The translations under genes and the position numbers were made by a program. Source: Lunularia cruciata (lineage: Eukaryota > Streptophyta > Marchantiopsida > Lunulariales > Lunulariaceae). Taken from it: a stretch of 64,000 bases of DNA. Positions 1 through 11,194 of this stretch are shown in pieces. A model generated the notes under the pieces. The model was not told the DNA's origin, searched no databases, and was given only the letters and a program-made list of their open reading frames with translations. The stretch lies in the NCBI GenBank assembly GCA_948567375.1, contig OX419756.1:51748552-51812551 (forward strand), written 5' to 3'. Positions within the stretch are counted from its first letter, which is position 1, and every line of letters begins with the position of its first letter.

Positions 1-418
1 GTACCTAAAGTACTACTCAAGGGAGATGGAGCTCAACAAGATTCTTGAACAAGAGATGATACACACATTTGAGCTTGGAGTTATCTCGGAGCTCCATGCA
101 CACATAAAGGAGATCATTCAAGCTCGTGGAGATTTTCTCTTCATCTAAAAGAGGTGTATTGCTTGAGAGATGAAAATAGGGTAACCAAGAAGTCATTCAT
201 AGAGTGGGTGAACAAAGTTGCCAAGGGGCTGAGTGCAACTGAGCTATTTTAGGAGTTTGAGAGATAATATTCACAATTGTCTTGAATGGAGAAGCTCACG
301 CTTGAGAGTGACAAGGTGGAGTTATTCCTACAACCAGAAAATAGCAAGCTACAAAGGGAGTTATAGGTCTTGCTAGAGGATGGGTCTGAGGATAATGGAT
401 TGATACCTGATTGGAGAA
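1..418 (+). pseudogene. gag fragment, left part, of Ty3/Gypsy remnant F
   Basis: Plus-strand reading across several frames gives a Gag-like segment. It includes KKSFIEWVNKVAKGLSA, then SQLS.MEKLTLESDKVELFL, then a stretch ending near GSEDNGLIPDW. This resembles the helical capsid/linker part of plant Ty3/Gypsy Gag. Stops and frame changes break it, so it cannot be functional. A family-A LTR interrupts it at 418/419. The same reading resumes after the 5-bp duplication GAGAA at 15687-15691, which shows the two parts were once contiguous. The left end of the element lies outside the window. Confidence 0.6.
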
Positions 419-1189
419 TGTGACAACCCAACAAGTTCTACTTTGCAATAATCAATGAGTAATTGTTTGTTCCCACAAAGATACTGGTCAAGAATGGTCC
501 AATACAAAGCAAATAGTAACAAAGAAGTTGATATTTGGTTGCATCTTTATCCTCTTAGGTAAAAACCACACCTAGAAAGAGTAACAATTGCTCAATTTGC
601 AATCTTGTCAAAGATTAAAATCACGCATAAATCACAATTCTTCACATCTTTCCAAATTGATATTGATTGTGATGATTCAACAACTTCAAAGAAGTCTAGT
701 TCACCATGAAATGACTTCACCTCAAAATTATATTCCGTCCTTCCACTTAAGGTAAAATTTCCTCAATCAAAATTACTTTGTATCAATTTAGTAGTGCACT
801 CACAAATGCAAAATACTACCACCACAATTCCTCACAGATTTGTCAAGGCATTGCTTTGATGGCACTCCACTCAAGATAAAAAACAAAATTTGAAATCAAA
901 GCTATAGAATCCAACATCCAACACTCTTTGACTACAATTCAAACTTCTCCAAACACTCACAAACACACACATAGGATTGATACTCAAAATTAAGCTAAAA
1001 TGACAAGCATTGAGTGTCCATGCTTTGTTTTACTCAACTTCAAAACTGAATATACATCACTAAAAATGTTTGATTTGAATAAATAGAGCCTTCAATAGTT
1101 ATTTAGACTACCTAAACTGCTTCAATCTCTTCCTATAGATCTCTTGATCCAAATCAACACTTTATTACTTCAAATCTACCTCTTCAAAT

Positions 1190-3669
1190 CTCAAAACTAT
1201 TACTCCTTATTCAATCCAACTTCTACTTCTACTTTGGCTTCTTCTTCTATTGTGTCAACAAGTGCCTCATTCACTTTAAGTTCATCTATTATATCTAGAT
1301 CTTCATCTACTTCTTTCCTATCCTCAATCTGAACTGCTATCAAATTCATTACTTTACTAACTAATTCTTCCTTCCTTATCCTAACTACTTTAGACAACTC
1401 AAGTAATTCACCCAAAGTCACCTACACTCCTACTTCCATTACTTTGCATTGAGTTTCTACACTTCCCTTCAAACTATTGCAAAGTTCATCTAAGTTTGTT
1501 CTAACTAAACTAATTTGAGACAAACATTGTCTCCTACTTTAATTATCTTTCTATCTACTCTATCTCTAAGACAAATCAACAAATTATTCATGTCTACATC
1601 CTTTGCTCTTCTCTTCCAAGTTTCATGCACAAGCAATCTCAACTCATGCAGTCAAGATTCCTCCAACCTTACTTTGGCCTTAGTCTTGAACATCATCTTT
1701 ATTCTTCTCATAATCTCCCTCATTGATCCCAATATCTTTTTGAGATTGACTCTTCTTGAGTCTTGAGTCTTCTCTTCTTCCAATTTCTCCCTCAACATCT
1801 TTAATTCTTCCACATGCTTTGCCTCTAATGTCTTCTTCTCTTCCACTTGGTGAACAATCTAAGCTTCTGCACTTTTGATCAGATCCCACAACCTCTCTTC
1901 TTCACAATCTCTACTTGTTGGTTCTTGTTGCTAGGCCCAATCCTTCTCTATGGCAACCAATCTCAATTTCTCCAACTCCTACTCACTTACCAATGCAATG
2001 TCCTTGGAGTGTATTACCTCAAGTTGAGCATCATTGAATTCCACCTTTAGTCTCTCAAATGCCACCTTTTGCTCCTTCAATTCTTCTTCTCAATGTTCCA
2101 AATCAATTCTATGCTTCTCAAAACTCTCTTGCAGATTTCCTAAACTCTCCTTATGAAGTAGCACATCCATCCAAAGTACTTTGGCTTCTTCTTCACCTCA
2201 AGTCAGCTGTTCCTTCAATTGCAAGACTTCATTGCCCAAATGCTTTACCACCTACAACTCATCTCTCACCTCCGGATGATCTCTTTGCATCTCTTTCTTC
2301 TTCTTTTGCAACTACAATAGTAAAGGATAGACAATCTTGGACAGATAACCTACTCCTTTGAACTCTTCCTCATCCTCATCTTTGAAAGATTCTTCTTTGG
2401 GTGACTTACACCAAAGGCATGATCTCCTTACCTTTTGATTTACTTCCTCCAAGCTTTCTTCATCTTCCTTGGCTTGGCTTTGTCCTGCACTTGCACACTG
2501 CAAACTTTGTCTTGATCTTACTCCCCTTTGGAGTACAGTCTTGGCTGTTCATCATATTCTTCTAGGATATCCACCTTAGGTAACTCAAGGTATTGGACAT
2601 CTCTTCCTTCCATACACTCAATCTCACATGGAACTCCCAATCCTCTTAACCACTTCTTCTATTGATTGCTGGACTTTGGGTTCTCCTTCACTATCACTAC
2701 TTGATTCCTTGCTCTATAGAGTGAGCTCTTCTTATTTAGAGTCCCTATAATTGGACTTTGTCTCTACTCTTGATGACAAATCAACCACCACCATCTCATG
2801 CCTTAGATTCAATCTTTGAGTCTTCTTGCTTTGAACCAAAGATACCATATCCTTGGGTCAACTTTGCTTCTTCAACTTTTAAATAGAGATTGATATTGTC
2901 CTCTCTCATCTGGTTCTAGCAAAGTAGTTATGCCTTGTCAAATCACCATCATATATTGTCTTTTTTTCTCAATAAAGATCCGGATGGAAATGCGACACCA
3001 TCACCTTCTTCTCCTCTGAGTTGAGTAGGTTCAATCTCAAATAGAGATGCGCCACAAATGGTGCAAAGTAATGGGATGGCATATTCATTCTCCAATTTTC
3101 AATCATCTGCCTTGTCATTTGGTGAAAACACTTCACCTAGTTCACCTTCTCTCTTGCAAATAGTTGGTGAAAGAAAGCTGCTTGTTGCTTTGTCACATAC
3201 TTGGTTTTCTCTAGCTTCAACATTGCCATTAGAGCCCCCAAAATAGTTCACCTCATTGGGTCTTTGTAAGTGTCTACCCTATACCCATTCTTGGTGTAAG
3301 GTGCACTAAATGTATTCTTTAACTCTTTAGTCTCCTTTGTAGGATCACACTTACAATAAAAGGTGATTCCTATTACATCTCTTACTTCTCTCCCCAATAT
3401 GAATCTCCAATCTAACTTAGTCTATTGAGCCAGATTGCCTCTCTTCCTTTCCTCCTTAGGACCAACTATACAACTATTGGTAGCAATTTCTGCCACAAAC
3501 CTTGGAAAGCTCAAATTCCAATACAAAAAATATGATCCAAAGTTGGTTCAAGACTTTGATTCTAGCTACCATATCTAATCTCCAAATTGTAGGATTTTGC
3601 ATTGCAAGTGATAGAACCTATTTGCTGCTCTTTGTTTGCATCATGCACTCTTTACTTCATAGTCTCTTG
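1190..3669 (-). pseudogene. LTR-encoded coiled-coil protein remnant, copy in LTR 1
   Basis: On the minus strand, the C-terminal tail lies at about 1200-1420 (TLGELLELSKVVRIRKEELV), followed upstream by coiled-coil pieces at 1650-1890 and 2312-2503 (acidic EEDEESLEEVNQKVRRS). The conserved N-terminal part lies beyond 2900 and continues after the nested LTRs at 4655-4706 and 15238-15680. Many stops and frameshifts break it, more than in LTR 4 or LTR 9, so this is an older copy. The function of the intact protein is unknown to me. Confidence 0.6.
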
Positions 3670-4654
3670 TGTAACAACCCAACAAGGATAACTTTTGTGG
3701 TAATCAGGTAAATAAAGTTTATTCCCATAGATATATGAGTCAAAAATGGTCAAATATAAAGTAAAAAATCACACTTCAGTTCTTCTTGGTTGCATTTTTA
3801 ATCTCTCATGTAGAGACAATACCTAAAAGAGAGTAACAAGCACCGACTTGCAATCTTGTCATGAATTAACACTCATAATCACAAATCCATCAAATCTTTC
3901 CAAACAAACTTTGATTGTGATGATTCAAATTTTCTTGAAGAAAGCTACTTCACTAAAAATTGATCTCACCTCAAAATTGCATCCCACCTCTCTACTAAGG
4001 GCACAACTTCCTTGATCAAAATTGCTTTGCATCAATCCCACACTATGCTCACAATTGTAGAATACTACCAACACTACAATTCCTCTCAAATCTATCAAGG
4101 CACTGCTTTGATTACACTACACTCAGGATACAACTCTTATCTCTTTTTTCTCTATCCTAACGATTTTTGACGCTTAAGGTATCTGACCCAAAGACTCTTG
4201 CATCCAATGTCTAACTACCTTGGATTGGGTCACCTTTGTCTTGAGGCAAAGTAGCTTCTTACCCAAAGAACCTATACCCAAAGTCACTCAACTTCTCCAT
4301 ACATCTACTACAAAACTTCAAAGGCTTGTAACTTCTACTGAAGACCTCTAAACTTTGCAATTTTGAAGACAATAGAAAGCTTTAACAAGATATAGCACAA
4401 ATGATTTGGACATGTCGTCATTAAGATACAAGCCACACAATAATCATGCCTTCCAACTTTCATTTCTTGGCAAAATATCCTTACTGTCCTTCCAATCCAA
4501 TCCAAGTTCTCCTTCCTCTGACATGAAGGCAACCTCCTTGGGTCAAATCAAAACACACACTTCTCCTTGTTTCTTCTCCATTTGGGTTCAATTCGATTTC
4601 AACAATGCAATTTTTCTTTAAAACTCATAAAAATTGAAAAATACGGGTACCACA
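3670..4654 (-). mobile_element. Family-A solo LTR 2, short class (985 bp)
   Basis: It begins TGTAACAACCC at 3670 and ends ACGGGTACCACA at 4654. A perfect 5-bp duplication TCTTG lies at 3665-3669 and 4655-4659. It shares the roughly 650-bp sense-3' part and the ends of long copies, but the body of the internal reading frame is absent. It inserted into the reading frame of LTR 1. Confidence 0.85.
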
Positions 4655-5395
4655 TCTTGCAAATTAACCCTGCTACATGACTCATAATTCTAACTCTTTT
4701 GGGGTATGTGACAAACCAACAAGTATTAATTTTGTAGTAATCAACAAGTAACAATTTGTTTCCATGGAGATACAAGTAAAAAATGGTTAAACACAAAGTA
4801 AAATGTCACAAACAATCCTTCTTAGTTTCAACTTTAATCTCTTGAGTAGAAACCACACTCAAAAGAGAGAAAATAACATTGAATTTGTAGTCTTATCACA
4901 AATCATAACACCCATAATCACAATTCATCAAATCTTTCCAAAACAATCTTGATTGCAATGATTTAGTTCTTCTTGAAGAAGGTTACTTCACCATGAAATG
5001 ACTTTGCTTTGAAATTGTGTTCCAGCCCTCCACTAAAGGCATAACCTCCTCAATCAAAATTGCTTTGCATCAATCTAACATTGTGATCACAAATGCAAAA
5101 TACTACCAACATTACAATTCTACATAGATTTGTGGAGGCATTGTTTTGAATTGCACTCCACTTAGGATCAAACACACAATGAATATGAGTGCTACAAAAT
5201 CCAACATCCTACACCCAACACCCACTAATTGCAATTTGAACTTTCAAAAAAATCGCAAACACACATAAAATTGATACTCAAAATTAAGCTAAAATAACAA
5301 GCACTGAGTTATATCACTTTGCTTTACTATGGTGCCCACATTTTTTGTTTTTTTTTTCAAAATAGAGAAGAAGAAGTGTATAGAGAAGTCAGATT

Positions 5396-7603
5396 GTGCC
5401 TGTATGGCCAAAGAAGGCAAAGAAAAGAGTCTTTGGGATGAAACCCAAAGTAAAGTGGCTTCGGGTCATAAGGCAAAGTACTCGGAAATGCCATGTCAGC
5501 ATACAACCCGAAGTAAGGAATAGAACAAAGAATGGGTATAAGGTTGAGAGTTACAAGGATCCAGTGAAGAGAGGGATTGTGAGTGCTCTCATGGCAATCC
5601 TAAAGCCAGAGAGAATGACTTATGTGATGAAACACCAAGTGGTGTTCTTCTATAAGTTGTTTGCAAGAGAACCAATTAACAAGGCGAGGTGCTTCCATGG
5701 AAGGACAAGACAAATGGTGTGGAATTTGTGGGATAAGTCACCTCCACACTACATTGTACCATTTGCAGCACACTTCTACCTCGAGTTGAATTTGCTCAAC
5801 TCGGCAGAGCGAAATCAAATGGTGTCTCACTTCCATCTCGACTTGAGAAGAGAAGTCAATGTGGAGGAGCAACAATATATTCTTCAAATCCGGAGCATGG
5901 ATGAGTACTATGCAAAGACGGGTAAGAGCATAGAGATAGAAGCAAGTACTCCAAAGTCAAAGAAGTGGAGTTGGCAAGGAGAAGCCAAAGACAAGACAAA
6001 ACCTTGGAAGACCAAGAGAGGAAACCCGAGGAGAGGCCTGGTGGTGATCGCATCAGAAGACGAAGACTCAAAAGGTGAAGCCGAGTGCAAGTCCGAAGAC
6101 TTGGAATGCGAGGAAGAACCGGAGCTAACGCTGCAAAGTGGAGATACGAGTAGCAATAGTGATGAAGGTGGAGAGATGACGTTTGTACCAGCTGCTGTGG
6201 AAGAAGAAGAAGTTAATGCAAAGTTGGAGGACGAGATACTTGAGCCCGAGGAGAAGAAGTTTGCAATTCAGAGGGGAGTTTGTTCAAGACGCAAGGCAAA
6301 GTGTGAAGCAGGTCCGAGTAAGGCAAAGGAAGAAGAGAACGCTAGCTCGGGAAGTGAGGCGTCGATTCCAATACGAAGATTGCAGAGGAGGAAGCGAGTA
6401 TTGGGTGAACAAGAAGTAAGGAAGGAGATTGCTACGTAGGAGGAAGTAGTTGCAAGCAATGGAGTGGAGTACCTGCGGGAGATTGTGTGTCCGTTGTTGG
6501 TGAAGTTGGAGCACCAGAAGAAGGAGATGCAGTCAACATGTCCGGAGGTGAAGACTGTCTTGCAGGTATTATTGAGATTGGAAGAAGAGAACTCGGAGTT
6601 GAAGAAGAGTATAACCCGAGGCGAGGAGGAAAGGGAAGTACTGCAAGGAGAGACAATAGTACAGAATCAAGTGATTGAAGACTTTAAGAGAGAAGTGATG
6701 TATCAAGAGGAACTTGTTAAGAAGAGTGACATAGTGAGGGAAATACAAGTAGCAGAGTATGAAATCTTGAAGTCGCAGTTTGTTGATTCTAGATTAGAAA
6801 TTATCCATGCTATGGCGAGGGTAGCAGCAAAGGAACAAGAACTCGATAGAGTGATGGAGAGTGTAGAAGAGAAGAAGCAACTCTGGCAAAGGGAGTTGGC
6901 AATAAGATATAGAGAAGAGGAGAGGTTATGAGAGTTACTTCGTAATCATGAGGAGAAGATTGAGCAGAAGGAGAAGGAGAAAGAAACGGTGAAAGCCGAG
7001 TTCAAGGCGGAATTGGCAATACACAGAGAGGATTGGCTTGCAGATTGAGAACGTGAAAGGAAGATGAGATTAGAGCCATTGAAGGCGATTGTCCTCAGAA
7101 TGAACACAATGCTAAGTACAGAGGCCAGCATTTGGATTGAAGAGACAAGGCTGCACGAGTTGAAGTTGTTGGTGCAGGAGACGAGGAGGAGACTGGTGAA
7201 AGACATAGATTTGAATGCGTTGTTGATAAGTCTCAGGACTCGTGTAAATAGGAAGATATTAGAAGTAGAAGATAATATTGCGATTAGACTAAACTTAGTG
7301 AAATTGAAGATAGATAAACTTTGGAAAGACGTTAGAGCTAAACCCGAAGTAGATGAAGTAGGAGTGCAAATATCTTTGGAGTTACCAATGGAGACAATAG
7401 AGAAGAGTGGGTCAGGAGATAAAGAGTTAGATAGATTACCCACTAGTGATATTTCAGATCAGGAAAGAGAACTATTAGATTTGGTAGAAAATGTAGGAGA
7501 TGTGAAACCCGAGGACAGAGCAATAAGAAGTACAGTTACTTTGGGTTTGGGTTTGAAAGCCGAGGAAGAAGTAGACATCGGATCGGATTACAAACCAATT
7601 TGA
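5396..7603 (+). pseudogene. LTR-encoded globular plus coiled-coil protein, nearly open copy in LTR 4
   Basis: A single frame spans 735 codons with only three stops: TAG at 6437, TGA at 6929 and TGA at 7046. Each is one C-to-T step from a sense codon (CAG or CGA). I see no frameshift. Domains in order: a conserved globular block at about residues 45-150 (NGYKVESYKDPVKRG, then PPHYIVPFAAHFY); a Lys/Ser/Glu-rich acidic linker at about 175-345; a long coiled coil from about 355 to 620; and a conserved tail (DEVGVQISLELP, SGSGDKEL, ending in EEVDIGSD). The N-terminal segment present in LTRs 9 and 14 is missing. The 5396 start is simply the first ATG of the frame and may not be the native one. The protein family is not recognised. 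The layout recalls Gag-like or structural proteins, but no zinc knuckle or catalytic motif is visible. Confidence 0.75.
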
Positions 7604-7709
7604 GATTTGAATAGGCAGATATGAAGAGGTGCATTGTCATTTCGGATCTGTAGGTTTGTAGAGTCATTAGGAAGAGGTACATTAGGAAGATAATTGTCGA
7701 TTGCTTCAT

Positions 7710-7717
7710 TATTTAAG
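7710..7717 (+). promoter_or_regulatory. TATTTAAG TATA-like box of LTR 4
   Basis: TATTTAAG lies about 107 bp downstream of the end of the internal reading frame and about 677 bp before the LTR end. The same box recurs at the same relative place in other copies (33795-33802, 42874-42880, 51649-51656). An A-rich AATAGATAAA or AATAAATAAA motif follows 45-50 bp later and may be the poly(A) signal. If this is the LTR promoter, the reading frame lies entirely in U3. This is inferred from position and conservation only. Confidence 0.45.
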
Positions 7718-8673
7718 AGTGGCATTTGTAGGGAATTGTTGTTCAGTGCTCATAATTCTAAGAATAGATAAAGCAAAGTGCTGTGAAGCAATGCTCGTCG
7801 CTTAAGCTTGATTTTGAGTATCAACTTTGTAATTGTGTTTGTGAGTGTGTGGAGAAATTCAAAGTGCAAGTCAGAGTGCTTGTTGGATGTTGGATTCCAC
7901 AACCTTGATCTTTACTCTGTGTGTTTGATCCTGAGTGAAGTGCAATCAAAGCAATGCCTTGACAGATCTAAGAGGAATTGTAGTGTTGGTAGTATTTTTC
8001 ATTTGTGAGTGCAGTGCGAAGTTGATTTGAAGCAATTTTGATCAAGGAAGTTGTGCCTTTAGTGGAGGGGTGGAACACAATTCTGAGGTGAAGTCATTTT
8101 GCAATGAAGTGTTGTTTTCAGGAGAGCCTGAATCATCACAATCAAGATTTTTTGGAAAGAGTTGAAGAAGTTGTGATTAAGAAGTGTTAATTTGTGACAA
8201 GACTGCAAATCAGTGCTTGTTACTCTCTTCCGGGTGTAGTTTCTACCTGAGAGATTAAAGACGCAACCAAGAAGAACTACATGTTACTGTTTGACGTTGT
8301 ATTTGAACATTTCTGACTTGTATCTCTGTGGGAACAAACTTTACTTACCTGATTACCGCAAAAGTGATATTTGCCGGGTTGTCATATTTACTCAACTTCA
8401 AAAATATGAATATTGAAAAACACAATACTATGAATGCCTCTTTTAAATAAGCAAAGCACTTGACAATTATCTACTAACTACTATTTCAATTGCTAATTTA
8501 CCAACTTGTAGATCTAAAATGTCAATCCACCTCTTCATATTTGCCTCTTAAAATCTTGAATTTGTTATTAATCCAATCTAATGTCTACCTCAACATTAGC
8601 TTCTACACCCAAATTACCTCAATTGCTTCCTCTACTTTGGGTTCAACTACAACTTCCTCTACTCATCTTCAAT

Positions 8674-11190
8674 CTAAATTGCAACTAAAGTCATGGGTCT
8701 ACTAATTAACTCTTCCTTCTCTATTCTGACTTCTTCTAAGATCTCAGCTAACTCACCCAAAGATACTTGCACTCCTACCTTTGCTACTTTGTACTTAGGC
8801 TCCTCTTTCACACTACTCCAAAGTTGATCTAATTTGGATCTCATTAAATCAAATCTAAGAATCACATTGTCTACTACTTCTAACATCTTCCTATCTACCC
8901 TCTCTCTCAAAAAAATTTATTAGATTATTTAGTTGAGTGTCCTTTGCCTTTCTCTTCCTCGTCTCTTGCACTAACAACTTTAATTTGTGTAGTCAAGCTT
9001 CCTCCATCTTAACTTTTTCTTTTGTACTCAACATTGCCTTCATCCTCTTGATGATCTCCCAACCAATTCTAATGCATACCCACAAGTTCTTTCCACCTTC
9101 AACTCTTCAAAATACATCTTCAATTTGTCTTTGTACTCAACTACTAGCATCTTCTTCCTGAAGAAGATGCTAGTGGCTGAGTAATCTGGCCTTCTGCATT
9201 CTAAGCAATCTGGTCTTTTGCAGTTCTTACTAGACCTTGCCATCTTTCTTCTTCTTGGTCTATGCTTGTCAACTTGCACTGCCACGCTTGATCCTTCTCC
9301 ACAAATGCTCTTCCTCAAACTCTCTAGTTCTTGCTCCAGTATTGCTATGATGGCTTTTGAGTGTATTACTTTGATGCATGCTTCACGTACTTTGCTCTTT
9401 ATCTTCTCCAATGCTACCTTCTGATTCTTCAACTCTTTTGCTTGACACTAAAGATCTCTTCCATGCTTCTCAAAACTCTCTTGCAAGTTCTCTAGAGTCT
9501 TCTTCTAAAGTACTACATCCCTCGTAAGTTCTTTGACTTCTACTTCTCTTTGGGTTAACTTCTCTTTCAACTCCCATGCTTCTTTGCTAAGATACTACAC
9601 TTGCAACTTGTTCATCACCTCAAGATGATCTTTTTGTATCTTCTTCTTCTTTTTCAGTTGCAACAACAAAGGAAAAACAATTATTGAAAAATACTAAACC
9701 CCGTTGATCTCTTGCACCTTGTCCTTGTGATCTTTGTACTTGGGTTTGACAAACAAATCCTCCTTTAGTGCCTTACCCCAAAGTTGTGATCTTTGTACCT
9801 TCAAGGTCATCCCTTTTGAGCTTTCTTCTTCTTCCCCCTTTACTCAATTCAGACCTGCAGTTGTAGTCCTCTCCTCAATGTTACTCCCTTTTGGACCACC
9901 ATCTTTGGCTCTTCTTCCATCACTTCTGCAAGTAACTCCAAACAAGTGATATCTCCTCCTTCTATATGATCAACTTCCGGGTAGAACTTCTCATCTTCTT
10001 CTCCCGCCACTTTCTCCTTTGACTGTTGAACTTTGGGCTTACCCTCACTATTGCTTGACTCCTTACTCTACAAAGTGAGTTTATCTTCTTCTTCTGAATC
10101 TTCTTTTTTAGACTTAGCTTCACCTTTAGACTCTGCTCTCAAAGATAGGTCCATCACAACTACCTCACCTCTTGAGTTTACTCTTCTTGTCTTCCTTGGC
10201 TGAATAGATAATACCGCTTCTTTAGATCTAGTCTACTTATTTGTCTTTGGACAAGTCACAACCATGATCTTCTTCTGTCCTATCATGGCAAAGTGTTCAT
10301 TGCTTGACCAAATTTGTAAGATGTAACATTGATCATCTTCATTTGCTTCTTGATACAAATCAAGGTGGAAATGTGAGACCATTCTCTATTTCTCCTCCAT
10401 TGTTGGCAAGTTTAACCCTGGATAGAATGTGTTGCAAATGGTATGAAGTAGTGGGGCAGCGTATCCATTCTCCAATTAACAATCATTTGTCTTGTCTTCT
10501 AGTGGAAACATTTCACCAAATTCACCTTACAAACACTTAATGAAAGAAAACCACTTGATTCATCATCATGTATATGGTTCATTCGGGCTTGAACATCACC
10601 ATCATTGCCAAAAATTACTTCACTTTATTGGGTCCCAATAGGTATCCACCTTGTACCATTGTTGGTACATGGAGCAAAGAAGGAATTTCTTACTGTGTGG
10701 TTTCTTCAGAAGACTCATATTTTTTATAGAAGGTGACTCCGGCCACAACTCCTACTTCCTCTCCCAAGACTAACCTCCAATCTGACTCTGGCCATCAAGC
10801 CGGATTTCCTTTCTCCTCACTACTTTAGGGCCATCCTCACAATTGCTGGTAGCTATCTCTACCATGAACCTTGGAAAACTCAAGGTCTAGTTCCAGGCCA
10901 AAAATGTAATTTGAAGTTGTCTAAGGACTTCAATCCGTGCCTCTACATCTAATCTCTAAATTGCAAGACTCCTCACTATGATTGAGGAGCTCTTCTTATT
11001 GCCCTTCTTTTCCATTGTGTGGTCACAAAATTTACAATGTTGGAACAATATACCCTCTCCAAGATGTGTGATTCTAACTCCCTCTAGACTTTAGAAAATT
11101 AAACTCTCATTTGGCTTTATGACTCACATTCCTTTGAGATAGCTACTAAGAAGAACATGATATCTTTTTGACATTTCTGATCTCCCTTGG
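8674..11190 (-). pseudogene. LTR-encoded coiled-coil protein remnant, copy in LTR 3
   Basis: On the minus strand, the tail at about 8674-8910 reads RERVDRKMLEVVDNVILRFD and KVGVQVSLGEL. Coiled-coil pieces at 9040-9700 include KNQKVALEKIKSKVREACIK. Acidic and globular remnants extend to about 11190. The N-terminal segment continues after nested LTR 5 at 14878-15200. Many stops are present. Order and spacing match LTR 4, which identifies it as a copy of the same frame. Confidence 0.6.
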
Positions 11191-11194
11191 TGAA

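Larger units (their letters stand above)
5328..8386 (+). mobile_element. Family-A solo LTR 4 (3059 bp, best-preserved reading frame)
   Basis: It starts TATGGTGCCCACA at 5328 and ends GGGTTGTCATA at 8386. Both terminal dinucleotides carry the change expected from C-to-T decay (TG to TA, CA to TA). A perfect duplication TTTAC lies at 5323-5327 and 8387-8391, and the host LTR 3 resumes exactly afterwards. It is about 0.7 kb shorter than full-length copies because the N-terminal part of the internal reading frame is deleted. Confidence 0.85.

Noticed and set aside
6946-7443. Minus-strand ORF of 165 codons inside LTR 4, with related ones in other LTRs (for example 50885-51382, starting MGNLSNSLS)
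   Set aside because: These are antisense shadows of the conserved coiled coil and tail. They recur only because the sense frame is conserved, and they are rich in Ser/Leu/Phe as expected from the complement of Glu/Lys/Arg codons.
5396-8386. Family A as a DNA transposon with long terminal inverted repeats
   Set aside because: LTRs 3 and 4 lie next to each other in opposite orientations and look like inverted repeats. The 5-bp duplications, the asymmetric ends of each unit and the LTR/primer-site junctions at 50405 and 16869 show separate LTR insertions instead.
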